This document shows positions 43,222 through 51,157 of a stretch of DNA of 64,000 bases, in pieces; position 1 is the first letter of the stretch; each line of letters starts with the position of its first letter. Origin of the DNA: Streptomyces sp. NBC_00286 (GTDB lineage: Bacteria > Actinomycetota > Actinomycetes > Streptomycetales > Streptomycetaceae). The notes below the pieces were generated by a model. That model did not search any database, was not told the origin of the DNA, and saw only the letters and a list, made by a program, of their open reading frames with translations. The stretch is taken from assembly GCF_036173125.1 (NCBI RefSeq), contig NZ_CP108054.1:5332001-5396000 (forward strand). Reading direction: 5' to 3'. The translations under genes and the position numbers were made by a program.

Positions 43222-44373
43222 TCAACGGCCCGCGCCCTTTTCCCCGTCGGCGCTCTCGACGCCGCTCTTGGCGACGTTCGCGACTCCCTTGGCGACTTCC
43301 GACGCCACGACGATCGCGGCGAGGGCGGGGTTCGCCGCCGCGGCCGCCCCACCGCCGCCCGCCGCCGCGGACTTGCCCGCCTGCCCGGACCCGCCGCTCG
43401 CGCCCGCGCTTCCCCGGCCGCCCCCGCCGCCGGAGGTGCCTCCGCCGCCATTCGATCCCGAGGGGCCTCGGGATCCGGAGGGAGCATCACCCTGACTCCG
43501 GCCGCCCGCGTCGCCCAGGGACTTCGCTCCGGAGGCGACGCCGCCCATGACGGTGTCCCCGACGGCGTCGCCGCCGATGCCGGCCGTCGCCGGGACGATG
43601 ATCCTCATCAGCGCCGGCAGGGCGATGGCCGACAGGAGCAGGGTGGCCATTCCCGCGATCTGCGTGTCGGCGCTCTCATGCGGTTCCGACGCGTCGACCA
43701 TGATGGCCCCCGAGTACATGATGAGAGCGACCGTGGGCTTGTACAGCAGCCAGGCGGTCATCCAGCCGATGTGCTTGCGCCACCACGTGCCGCCCCAGTC
43801 CGTCATGGAGGCGGCAGCCGCCAACGGCAGTGTGCCCATCAGCATGATCATCACGCCGAGCCGGACCCACATCAGGAGCGCGTGGACGATGCCCGCAAGG
43901 ATCAGCAGGCACCCGATGACCAGCAGCAGCATGTCCGGAATGCTGTCGTCGCAGTCGACGCCCTCCATCAGGTTGTTGAGGGTGTTGTCGAACAGGTGGT
44001 CGTAGTACCTCTCCATGAGGTCGACGAACGTGGTGATCACGGTGGTCGCGGCCGCGGCGACCACGACGACGCGCACGATGCCCTTCAGCGCGGTCGTGCC
44101 CGCTTCGCCGCGCCGTTCCAGAGCCATCTTCACGGCGGCGGCGAGTATCGAGCCGCACGCGAGATACATGACGATCCACCGTATCTCGGTGCCGATCTTG
44201 TCCGACGCGCCCGTGTTGATCGAATCGATGTCTCCTACGGCTTTGAAGATCCCGATGGCACCGGCGATGACGATCTTGGCCACCATCTCGATCATCTCGC
44301 CGATGGGGTCGTCGAACATCCCGAGAAGGTCGAGGCCGCCGTCGCACCCATCGCCCTGACCGGCCAAAAACAT
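43222..44373 (-). CDS. VirB6/TrbL-like polytopic membrane protein (cluster A)
   Basis: 383-residue membrane protein. Six to seven TM segments lie between residues 30 and 290, for example IRWIVMYLACGSILAAAVKM, GIVRVVVVAAAATTVITTF, MLLLVIGCLLILAGIVHALL and VRLGVMIMLMGTLPLAAAAS. A roughly 95-residue Gly/Ser/Ala-rich tail (SGGGGGRGSAGASGGSG) follows. The MGTLPLAAAAS word matches GTLPLSAAAS of the cluster B paralogue at 54936. Such VirB6/TrbL proteins form the inner-membrane part of T4SS. ATG at 44371-44373 follows GGAG and lies one base after the upstream stop. Confidence 0.88.
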   Translation of the reverse strand: MFLAGQGDGCDGGLDLLGMFDDPIGEMIEMVAKIVIAGAIGIFKAVGDIDSINTGASDKIGTEIRWIVMYLACGSILAAAVKMALERRGEAGTTALKGIVRVVVVAAAATTVITTFVDLMERYYDHLFDNTLNNLMEGVDCDDSIPDMLLLVIGCLLILAGIVHALLMWVRLGVMIMLMGTLPLAAAASMTDWGGTWWRKHIGWMTAWLLYKPTVALIMYSGAIMVDASEPHESADTQIAGMATLLLSAIALPALMRIIVPATAGIGGDAVGDTVMGGVASGAKSLGDAGGRSQGDAPSGSRGPSGSNGGGGTSGGGGGRGSAGASGGSGQAGKSAAAGGGGAAAAANPALAAIVVASEVAKGVANVAKSGVESADGEKGAGR

Positions 44374-44374
44374 G

Positions 44375-45163
44375 TCACGCTCCCCACATGATGAAGCCGT
44401 CGGGTTTCGCTGCCCGTTGCACGGACGAGTAGAGGGACCCGTCGTCCTGGAGCGCCACCTTCCAGTCGCCCTCCCGCCAGCGCACGGACACCGACGTCGA
44501 CAGGTAGCCGCCGATGGGGTTGGTGGCGAGCAGCCGTACGGTCGCGGAGTCGCCCGAGTACGACGCCAGGGAGAAGCCCACAAGCCTCCCGACGGCGCCC
44601 TCGTCCGGGTTTGTCTCGTCGGCCCTGGCCTTGCTGGCGACGAACGTGTCGCGCGGCTCGCCGGGCACGACCTGCTGCTCCGCGACGATGCGCCAGGCAG
44701 CGCCGCTCAACTCAACGGGGATGACGTGCGCCGCCAGCACCGCCCCCATGGGCGTGTGGGCGAAGCACCACCACATCGTGGCGTCGGTGCGCAGCGGGCC
44801 GGCCGAAGGCGAGGTGGGCACCATGAGGGCGACGAGCTTCTGCCACCGCACATCCTCCGGCGCGGCGGTCGGTTGCGCGGTGTCCCGGTCGTCGGTCCGG
44901 CAGTTCTCCGGCCGGCCGCCCGGACCCTTGCGGACCTGCTGCGGGTCGCCGGGAGACAGCGGGCCGCCGAGCCCGGCGAGCGTCTCCCGGCTGTCGGCCG
45001 CGCTGTCCGTACCCGTGGTGCTGTCCGTACCCGTGGTGTCGTTCACGAAGGCCACCAGCGTCATGACCACGATAAAGCCCAGAAGCACGGCCGAGTTGAT
45101 CCGGGCTCGCTCTTTGGAGAGAATCCCGTTCACCGGGCCCTGTTTGCGACTTGTGCCAAACAC
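44375..45163 (-). CDS. Bitopic membrane protein with extracytoplasmic domain (cluster A)
   Basis: 262-residue protein with a short cytosolic N-terminus, one TM segment (INSAVLLGFIVVMTLVAFV), a Thr/Asp-rich linker, and an extracytoplasmic domain of about 160 residues. The domain has FAHTPMGAVLAAHVIPVELS and ends with RWREGDWKVALQDDGSL. The cluster B paralogue (54160-54936) has CYAHTPVGALLASSQISVRY and WQDGDWRLEY at the same places. In a T4SS this topology would suit a VirB8/TcpC-like part, which I offer as inference from position and topology only. Confidence 0.82.
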   Translation of the reverse strand: MFGTSRKQGPVNGILSKERARINSAVLLGFIVVMTLVAFVNDTTGTDSTTGTDSAADSRETLAGLGGPLSPGDPQQVRKGPGGRPENCRTDDRDTAQPTAAPEDVRWQKLVALMVPTSPSAGPLRTDATMWWCFAHTPMGAVLAAHVIPVELSGAAWRIVAEQQVVPGEPRDTFVASKARADETNPDEGAVGRLVGFSLASYSGDSATVRLLATNPIGGYLSTSVSVRWREGDWKVALQDDGSLYSSVQRAAKPDGFIMWGA

Positions 45164-45193
45164 GTCGATGGCCTTTCCTGCGGGCTGTTGGTC

Positions 45194-45490
45194 CTACTTG
45201 AAAAGGAATTGGACAATGGGTCCCGCAGTGGACACGAGGACGCATCCGCCCAACACCATGCCGAGGCGGCTCATGTGCTCGGAGCCCTCTCCGCGCTTCA
45301 TGGACACGGCCATCATGATTCCCGTGATGAGGATGCCCGCCACGCCGGCGGCGGTGCCGGCCCAAGCGGCGATGCCCAGTACGGTGTCGACCGCGGTGGC
45401 GAGTTCCGGTGGCGCCTTCTTCTCCGGGTTGGGGATCTGAGCCAGGTAATTCCCGTCGGCGGCATGGAGGGAATGCAAGGTGTCCTTCAT
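45194..45490 (-). CDS. Small two-TM membrane protein, VirB2-like (cluster A, second copy)
   Basis: 98-residue protein with two hydrophobic segments (LGIAAWAGTAAGVAGILITGIMM and LGMVLGGCVLVSTAGPIVQFLF) separated by a short basic loop SMKRGEGSEH. That is the layout of VirB2/TrbC pilins or PrgI-like small channel proteins. ATG at 45488-45490 with GGAGAATCTC upstream is preferred to the ATG at 45511. It lies next to a second such gene at 45532. The N-terminal 35 residues are hydrophilic, with no signal peptide cleavage site I can defend. Confidence 0.8.
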   Translation of the reverse strand: MKDTLHSLHAADGNYLAQIPNPEKKAPPELATAVDTVLGIAAWAGTAAGVAGILITGIMMAVSMKRGEGSEHMSRLGMVLGGCVLVSTAGPIVQFLFK

Positions 45491-45531
45491 GAGATTCTCC
45501 GTTGTTTGCAACGAGTTACGGGTTTGTGTGG

Positions 45532-45819
45532 CTAGTTGAGAACTGGTAGCACCACGAAATTGACGAGCGGTCCGGCGCTGAGGCCGAGGACACAGGCACC
45601 AATGGCGAAGAACCCGCCCCTGAAATACGTCGCCCCCTCGCCCATTTCGCCACGGCGCAGCTGCATGGCCATCTGGACGCCCACGACGATCAGTCCTGCC
45701 ACAGAGGCAGCCGTCACCATCCAGGTGAGGTAGCCGAGCAATTCGCCGACCTCGGGGTTGGGGTTGAAGGAGCCTCTGGGCCCGAAGTCGTCGGGATTGA
45801 TGTCTGCCAAGAAGCTCAA
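45532..45819 (-). CDS. Small two-TM membrane protein, VirB2-like (cluster A, first copy)
   Basis: 95-residue protein starting at TTG 45817-45819 with GGGAGG six bases upstream; the TTG overlaps the preceding stop (TTGA), so translation is coupled. Hydrophobic segments LTWMVTAASVAGLIVVGVQM and GGFFAIGACVLGLSAGPLVN flank QLRRGEMGEGATYF. It resembles its neighbour at 45194 and the cluster B protein at 53690 in layout. VirB2/TrbC-like pilin or channel function is an inference. Confidence 0.8.
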   Translation of the reverse strand: MSFLADINPDDFGPRGSFNPNPEVGELLGYLTWMVTAASVAGLIVVGVQMAMQLRRGEMGEGATYFRGGFFAIGACVLGLSAGPLVNFVVLPVLN

Positions 45820-46499
45820 CGCGACCTCCCTGACTGCCCGGCCGGAGCCGAGACGGCGCGGGCCAGCGCCCGCACTGCCCTTGGCAGTTGGTCGATGTCC
45901 TCGCCGAGGCGCCAGGCCGGGACCCACGGAACGCGGTGGACCTTGGCTGCCGAACGCAGCACGCGCACGCGCCGGCCCAGCGGGCGCGGCAGCCGTCCCG
46001 GCGCGTCGGCGACGAGCACGACGGCCAGGAGATGCACTCCCGCGGGGTGCTCCCCCTTGCGCAGTGCGTTCAGCGCCTGGGACACCGCCCGCGTGCCCGC
46101 GTTGTGGGTGCGTGCCACCAGCAGCACCCGGCCGGGTTCGCCCCGGGCCGGGTCCGGCCACCGGCGGCCCACGTCCGCGCCGCCGAGTGCCCGCGCAAGG
46201 GTGCTCGCCCCGGCACCGCCGTGCGTGCTCACCCAGGCAACCCTTTGGCCCCGGTGGGCCGCCGACGCACGTTCCGCCGGTGCGGGGGGCCAGGACGGCG
46301 CGGTCTTTTGCGCGGGTCGCGATGGCGCTGACTGCACGGCCTGCGCGAGCGGCGGGGCCTGTGCGGCCCGTGCGACCGGCGCGGCGGGTGCCTGGGCCGC
46401 CTGTTGAGCGGCAGGTGCTTGGGCTGCCTGTTGAGCGGTTGGTCCGCGGACCCACATCTGTGCGCCGGCGGACGTCGCCGGTGGGACGCCCATGCGCAT
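45816..46499 (-). CDS. P-loop-like protein, DUF6668-type (cluster A)
   Basis: 227-residue soluble protein opening the cluster A operon. The first 80 residues are Ala/Gln/Pro-rich (AQQAAQAPAAQQAAQAPA). Then comes WVSTHGGAGASTLARALGG, which looks like a ParA/MinD-type P-loop without the usual Lys. Later motifs are RVLLVARTHNAGTRAVSQA, VVLVADAPGRLPRPL and VPWVPAWRLGEDI. The cluster B paralogue (53055-53678) has HGGAGVTTLRRAVPGG and VVVADAPGRRPKIL. Nucleotide binding is therefore uncertain. The family name is from memory. It starts the minus-strand run and is divergent from the transglycosylase gene. Confidence 0.8.
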   Translation of the reverse strand: MRMGVPPATSAGAQMWVRGPTAQQAAQAPAAQQAAQAPAAPVARAAQAPPLAQAVQSAPSRPAQKTAPSWPPAPAERASAAHRGQRVAWVSTHGGAGASTLARALGGADVGRRWPDPARGEPGRVLLVARTHNAGTRAVSQALNALRKGEHPAGVHLLAVVLVADAPGRLPRPLGRRVRVLRSAAKVHRVPWVPAWRLGEDIDQLPRAVRALARAVSAPAGQSGRSR

Positions 46500-46687
46500 C
46501 CACCCCTTCCCTCGTTTCGCTTACGGCGACGGATCGATCCCGCTTTGAACTGATGCGCCGTCGTGTCCGTTGCGGCGTGCGGGCTCGCGGCGATCCGTCG
46601 GGCAGCCACTACGGGAAATCGGGTGACCTGGTTCAAGGCCTCCGGGGACCCATGTCGTGCAGGCGAACGCAAGGGGTGTGACTGGTC

Positions 46688-47497
46688 GTGAGCGCAAGTG
46701 GGGGCGGGGATGAGCAGGCCCAGAAGGACAAGACCAGGAACACCGTGCTCCTGGCCGGCATCGCCAGCGCGCCGCTCCTGGGGTGCCTCGCCTTCGTGCT
46801 CCTTCTGGTCCTCCTCATCGGGACGTTGGTCTCGCTCTTCCTCGGGTTTGTGTTCTGGCCGCTCATGCTCCTCTGCAAGATCAACCTCTTGCCCTGCGGC
46901 GATGACAGCGGCGGCGGCGAGGGCCTGAACAACGACCAGGTCGTTGCGGCATACGAGAGCGACGGAAAGGGCCAGCTGAACGCGAACACCGTGCCCTCGC
47001 AACATCTCTCGCTCGTCCAGGAAGCCGGGAGGGAGTGCACGCAGATCGGCGCCATCGTCATCGCGGCGCAGATCCAGCAGGAGTCCGGGTGGAACGAGAA
47101 GCTGGTCGGTCCCGACGGGGCCGAGGGCATCTCCCAAGTGCCCCCGGACAAGTTCGACGAGTTCGGCGAGGACGCGGACGACAACGACGAGACCTCGGCC
47201 CTGGACGCCGCGGACTCCATCAAGGCGCAGTCCAAGTACATGTGCTCGCTGGCCGAGGAGATCGACACGCTCATCGCCAACAACGAAGTCAAGGGGGACC
47301 GCCTGAACTTGACCCTGGCGGCGTACGAGACGGGCCTGGAGGCGGTCAAGCAGGCGAAGGGCGTACCGGACAACGACCGGGCGAGGAGCTACATCATCGG
47401 CGTCAGGTCGGGGTTCGCCCTGTACTCCAACTCCGTCGACATGCCCGGGGAGTCGGCGTACCCCTCTCTCAGCCCGCGGCCTACGCCCTCATCCTGA
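46688..47497 (+). CDS. Membrane-anchored lytic transglycosylase (SLT-like, VirB1 role)
   Basis: 269-residue protein with one long hydrophobic anchor (ASAPLLGCLAFVLLLVLLIG and on to FWPLMLLC) and an extracytoplasmic SLT-like domain. The catalytic Glu is in IVIAAQIQQESGWNEKLVG, followed by GPDGAEGISQVPPDKFDEFG and LTLAAYETGLEAVKQAKGVP, the usual transglycosylase pattern. Lytic transglycosylases open the wall for T4SS assembly. GTG at 46688. It is divergent from cluster A and followed by the TPR-like gene, 24 bp away. Unlike its cluster B counterpart it lacks an NlpC/P60 domain. Confidence 0.85.
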   Translation: MSASGGGDEQAQKDKTRNTVLLAGIASAPLLGCLAFVLLLVLLIGTLVSLFLGFVFWPLMLLCKINLLPCGDDSGGGEGLNNDQVVAAYESDGKGQLNANTVPSQHLSLVQEAGRECTQIGAIVIAAQIQQESGWNEKLVGPDGAEGISQVPPDKFDEFGEDADDNDETSALDAADSIKAQSKYMCSLAEEIDTLIANNEVKGDRLNLTLAAYETGLEAVKQAKGVPDNDRARSYIIGVRSGFALYSNSVDMPGESAYPSLSPRPTPSS

Positions 47498-47521
47498 CCA
47501 GCACAGCAAGGAGCCCACCAA

Positions 47522-48823
47522 GTGTTCGGCAAGCGCACCCGCAAGAACCTGGACGCACACCACGGCACGGAACCACGGCAACCGGCCCCCGACGAGGCGG
47601 TGGAGGTGCTGATTCGCCGTGACGGCAGTGCGCTCGTCAACGGCGCACCCTTCCCCGTACCGGACGGCGAACCCGTCCACGTCGCCGTGCTCGACGCGAT
47701 GCACCGCGGCGCGCAGGCTCGGGGCGAGCCCGTGCAGGCGACGATCCTCGACCGTCAGGAGGGCTACGCCACCCGCGTCGAGGTCGCCCCCGACGGGTCG
47801 AGCCGGATCCTGCAGCACGAAAGACAGGAGGAACAGTGCGAGCCGGAGCCCGGGCCTGCCGCCGGGCCGCTCCTGGCCGAACTCCTGCCGGACGAACCGT
47901 TGGCCGGTTCGCCGTCGGTGGCGGGGGCCGGGCTGCCGTCGGCCCCCCGGCCGTCTCCGGCCGAGTCGCGGCCTGCTGTCGAGCCGTTCCCAGCCGGTCC
48001 TTCGTCGGCCGAGCCGCCGCTGTTCGGAGGCCCGTTGGCGGGTCCGCCGTCGGCCGCGGGGGACGGGCTTTCTCCGGGGTCCGAGCCCGTTCCGGCCGGT
48101 CCCTCGCTGGTCGAGCGGTCGTTGGCGGATTCGCCGCCGTCGGCGGCGGGAGTCGGGCTTTCTCCGGCGCCCGAGGAGCCCATTCCGTCCGAACTTCCAT
48201 GGGCCGAGCGGTCGTTGGCGGATGTGCCGTCGGCCCCCGAGCCCGTTCCGGCCGGTCCTTCGTCGGCCGAACGGCCGTTGGCCGCACCGCCCTGGGCCAC
48301 CGGGCCGTCCCCGGCCGGGCTCCCGCCCGCCGCCGCGGACACCCGGGTCCCGGCGGTCCCGGCCCAACTCTCCGAACTCGTCGCGCAGATCACCCGTGCC
48401 ATGGACACCGGCAGCCTGGAACGCGCGGTGGCGCTCGCCTTCCGGCTGCGGGAGTACACCGCGCGCAGCTTCGGCGCCGAGCATCCGTGCACGCTCGAAG
48501 CGCGCGCCCTGGAGGCGTTCGCCGCGTACAGGAGCGGCAACCACCGCCTCGCGACGGCCACCTCCCTCAAACTCGCCCGGACCCGACACGAGTTGGGTGA
48601 CCCCCGGGCACATGACGAACTGACGCGTGCGGTCGTCGCTTGGCGGCTGATCGACGACATACCGTCCGCCGTGGACCACGGACGGGCCCTGCTCGCCGTC
48701 TGGTCCGTACTCGCAGAACGGGGCGTTCGGTCCGCTCGGGACGAGACATTGATGCGCGGCGTCAATCGCCGTATGCACGCCCTCGCCGCTGCGGCGACCG
48801 CGCGCCAGACGGGTGCGGCCTGA
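47522..48823 (+). CDS. TPR-like protein with Pro/Ala-rich linker (cluster A side)
   Basis: 433-residue soluble protein in three parts. The N-terminal 95 residues are a small alpha/beta domain (VEVLIRRDGSALVNGAPFPV). A linker of about 185 residues follows, very rich in Pro, Ser, Ala and Glu, with imperfect repeats of PVPAGPSSAERPLA type. The C-terminal part is alpha-helical, about 150 residues, with tetratricopeptide-like spacing (LERAVALAFRLREYTARSFG, ARALEAFAAYRSGNHRLATA). The gene at 49893-51143 encodes the same layout. GTG at 47522 follows AAGGAG. It may be an adaptor or regulator of the secretion-like complex. Confidence 0.78.
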   Translation: MFGKRTRKNLDAHHGTEPRQPAPDEAVEVLIRRDGSALVNGAPFPVPDGEPVHVAVLDAMHRGAQARGEPVQATILDRQEGYATRVEVAPDGSSRILQHERQEEQCEPEPGPAAGPLLAELLPDEPLAGSPSVAGAGLPSAPRPSPAESRPAVEPFPAGPSSAEPPLFGGPLAGPPSAAGDGLSPGSEPVPAGPSLVERSLADSPPSAAGVGLSPAPEEPIPSELPWAERSLADVPSAPEPVPAGPSSAERPLAAPPWATGPSPAGLPPAAADTRVPAVPAQLSELVAQITRAMDTGSLERAVALAFRLREYTARSFGAEHPCTLEARALEAFAAYRSGNHRLATATSLKLARTRHELGDPRAHDELTRAVVAWRLIDDIPSAVDHGRALLAVWSVLAERGVRSARDETLMRGVNRRMHALAAAATARQTGAA

Positions 48824-48847
48824 GATAAAACGCGCAGGTCAACCGAG

Positions 48848-48893
48848 CAGCGGCGGCGGGAGCGCCCCAGCGCGGGCGCTCCCGCCGCCGCTG
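48848..48893 (+). terminator. Strong hairpin terminator before the ECF sigma gene
   Basis: A perfect 19-bp stem (48848-48866 with 48875-48893) and an 8-base loop lie 25 bp after the TPR-like gene stop. It separates cluster A from the sigma gene. Confidence 0.88.
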
Positions 48894-49056
48894 TACGTGG
48901 CCCTCCGCTTCGCCGGAACCCGCCGCTCCCGCCGTCAATCGAACGTCAACTCGACGTGGAACCCCGCTCGCAAGACTCCCGGTGAATCGAGGCCGCTGAC
49001 CCCGGCCCCGAGACCTGATCTCTCGCCACGAGGTCACGGAACGAGGGAGTACGAAC

Positions 49057-49644
49057 GTGAGCTGGACTGTAATGGGTTCCTCGGGAGCGGACAGCGCCCG
49101 GGAACGCGCTATGCGCACGCTCTACGACGAGCAGGGAAGTCCTCTGTACGCCTATGTGGTACGGCTGTTGGGAGGTGACCGGCACAGGGCCGAGGACGTG
49201 GTGCAGGAGACGCTGCTGCGCTGCTGGCGCACGCAGGACCTGGAGAACGGCCAGCCCCTGCGGCCGTGGCTGTTCAGGGTGGCCCGCAACCTCGTCGTCG
49301 ACGAGTACCGCCTGCGGATGGCCCGCCCCCAGGAGGTCAACGGCAACGACTGGCTCGAGGACCTGCTGACGAAGTCGGACGGCGTCGACCGGTTGCTCTC
49401 CTCGATGATTCTCCAGGAGGCGTTCCAGAAGCTGTCGCCCAAGCACCGCGAGGTGCTGTACGAGACGTACTACACGGGCAGGTCGATGCGCGAGGCGGGC
49501 CTCGTGCTCGGTGTCCCGCCGGGCACCGTCAAGTCGCGCGTGCACCACGCGGTGCGGGCACTGCGCATGGCCATGGGCGTGGTCGAGGCCGCCGACGAGG
49601 AGGTCGGCGTCAGGCCCGCGTGGTCGTACACGTCCGCCGCATGA
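49057..49644 (+). CDS. ECF-type sigma factor between clusters A and B
   Basis: 195-residue ECF sigma factor. Region 2 is clear (residues 20-90): LYAYVVRLLGGDRHRAEDVV, QETLLRCWRT, RPWLFRVARNLVVDEYRLR. Region 4 (about 120-175) has LSPKHREVLYETYYTGRSM and the HTH MREAGLVLGVPPGTVKSRVH. GTG at 49057 follows GAGGGAGT. No anti-sigma gene adjoins it: the next genes on both sides belong to the secretion-like clusters and are not one-TM ZAS proteins. It is flanked by its own terminators and could set expression of both clusters. Confidence 0.92.
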   Translation: MSWTVMGSSGADSARERAMRTLYDEQGSPLYAYVVRLLGGDRHRAEDVVQETLLRCWRTQDLENGQPLRPWLFRVARNLVVDEYRLRMARPQEVNGNDWLEDLLTKSDGVDRLLSSMILQEAFQKLSPKHREVLYETYYTGRSMREAGLVLGVPPGTVKSRVHHAVRALRMAMGVVEAADEEVGVRPAWSYTSAA

Positions 49645-49653
49645 CACAAGGCC

Positions 49654-49696
49654 GACGGGCCGCGGGAACACCAACTCCCGCGGCCCGTCAGTGTTT
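49654..49696 (+). terminator. Terminator after the ECF sigma gene
   Basis: A perfect 14-bp stem (GACGGGCCGCGGGA and complement, 49654-49689) with an 8-base loop is followed by GTGTTTTCTC. It ends the sigma-gene transcript. Confidence 0.88.
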
Positions 49697-49724
49697 TCTC
49701 GACAGGTGCCGTCAGGGCGCGCGC

Positions 49725-49890
49725 CGTCAGGGGTGCGGGGCTGTATCAATTTGCGGCTCCGCCGCGATGGGGGTCCCCCGCTCGAGCGAAGCCGAGAGTG
49801 GGGAAGCGACCAGCCACAACGGACCCGCACCCGCCCACGCACCCAACCCACCACCTCCGCAGGCGCCCCACCCAACCGCCGGAGGCCAGG
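49725..49890. repeat. Streptomyces intergenic repeat, copy 3
   Basis: Same orientation as copy 1, it contains GCGGGGCTGTATCAATTTGC, GGCTCCGCC, then an inserted GTCCCCCGCTCGAGCGAAGC and GAGAGTGGGGAAG module. AGCCACAACGGACCCGCA follows. The CTCGAGCGAAGCCGAGAGTG part is itself a known-looking dyad in Streptomyces intergenic DNA. It sits between convergent genes. Confidence 0.7.
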
Positions 49891-49892
49891 GC

Positions 49893-51143
49893 TCAGCCCG
49901 CCGTCGCCGCCCGGGTGTCCACCGCGGGCCGCTCCCAGGTCGGGAACGTACGGGTTCTCCGCGGCACGGGTGCCTCCGGCGCGGGGTGTTCCCGTGCCGT
50001 CGGCACGTTCGCGAGGCGGGCCTCTTCCAGCCACGTCCGGTGTTCCAGGGCGGCGTTGAGCGCCTCGCCGTCCTTGCCCGGGATCTGGCTGCGCAGGCGG
50101 ATCACGGCGACCCCGGCGGACAGCGCGGTGTCGAGGTCGGTGATCTGCAGCCACAGCGTCTCGGCGCGGGCCGCCACCGCCTCGGCCCGCTCGCTGTCCC
50201 CCTGGTAGTGCCAGCGTTCGGCGACGTCGCGGTACAGCAGTACGCCGCCGAGGGCATCCCCGGCCAGGGCGGTGACCCGGGCCCGGACCTCGCGAATGCG
50301 CAGGGCGTCGGGGTCGGAGACCCCGAAGTGTTGCGCGGCCTGCCCGTCGAGCCGTGCGGCGAGCGCGGCGGCTCGGCCGACATGGCCCGCCTCGAGATAC
50401 TCCCTGACCAGGGCCAGCTCCTGCGCCCCGGCATGCGCATCGGGCCCCGTCCGTGGGCCCCGTGCGGGCGCGATCCGGGCCGGGACGAGCGCGGCCGGTT
50501 GGGTGGTGGTGTGCGTGGTCGCTGCGGTCGGTTGAGTGGTTGTGCGTGCGGCGGCGGCGGCCGGTTGGGTGGTGGTGTGCGTGGTCGCTGCGGTCGGTCG
50601 GGTGGTTGTTCGTGCGGCGGCGGCCGGTTGGGTGGCTGTATGCACGGTGAGTGCGGCCGGTTGGGTGACCGGGTGCGCGGTGGGCGTGGCCGGCTCTGTG
50701 GCCCGACGCCTGGCGGGTGTGGCCGGTTCGGAGGCTGTATCGACGACGGGCGCCGCCGTCTCGATGGCCGTGGGCACGGCGGGCGCCGCTGATTCAGCGA
50801 CCGCCCCCGCACGGCGCCCGGCTGCTCTCGCGGAACGCTTGTCGTGCCGTTTCTTCCCCGACTTTGCCCTTGATCCACCGCTGGGCAGCTCGCTCACCTC
50901 CCCGTCGGGTGAGATGGCCAGCTGAAACACGGTGCCGTCCGGCTCGGTCGCCTCGGCCCGCACAGGACGGCCCAGCCGGGCGGCCACCTCGGCGACCGCG
51001 TCGACGGCCGAAGCGCGGGTGGTATGCCCGGAGGCCGGCATCAGCGGACCGGAAGCGTCGACTCGGCCGTCGTCGTGCACGGTGAGGGCGTACACCGGCC
51101 ACGCAGGCACTTCCGTGGACTCGGACTCGTTCGTCGCATGCAT
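49893..51143 (-). CDS. TPR-like protein with Thr/Ala-rich linker (cluster B side)
   Basis: 416-residue paralogue of 47522-48823. The N-terminal alpha/beta domain has YALTVHDDGRVDASGPLMPA and VFQLAISPDGEVSEL. A basic patch (SGKKRHDKRSARAAGRRAG) follows, then a linker with tandem units of TTTQPAAAARTTTRPTAATT type (coding 50500-50660). The C-terminal TPR-like region has YLEAGHVGRAAALAARLDGQ and WHYQGDSERAEAVAARAETL. ATG at 51141-51143 follows CGGAGG. It is in an operon-like run with the lipoprotein and SLT-NlpC genes, divergent from cluster B proper. Confidence 0.8.
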   Translation of the reverse strand: MHATNESESTEVPAWPVYALTVHDDGRVDASGPLMPASGHTTRASAVDAVAEVAARLGRPVRAEATEPDGTVFQLAISPDGEVSELPSGGSRAKSGKKRHDKRSARAAGRRAGAVAESAAPAVPTAIETAAPVVDTASEPATPARRRATEPATPTAHPVTQPAALTVHTATQPAAAARTTTRPTAATTHTTTQPAAAAARTTTQPTAATTHTTTQPAALVPARIAPARGPRTGPDAHAGAQELALVREYLEAGHVGRAAALAARLDGQAAQHFGVSDPDALRIREVRARVTALAGDALGGVLLYRDVAERWHYQGDSERAEAVAARAETLWLQITDLDTALSAGVAVIRLRSQIPGKDGEALNAALEHRTWLEEARLANVPTAREHPAPEAPVPRRTRTFPTWERPAVDTRAATAG

Positions 51144-51157
51144 GAAGTTCCTCCGGG

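Noticed and set aside
38071..48823. Cluster A as a complete integrative conjugative element
   Set aside because: No relaxase, integrase, excisionase or replication gene is visible in the window, and att-like ends directly flanking it were not found.
50500..50660. Tandem repeats that might suggest a CRISPR array
   Set aside because: The units are in frame, encode a Thr/Gln/Pro/Ala linker of a TPR-like protein, and have no spacers. No CRISPR array or cas gene was seen in the window.
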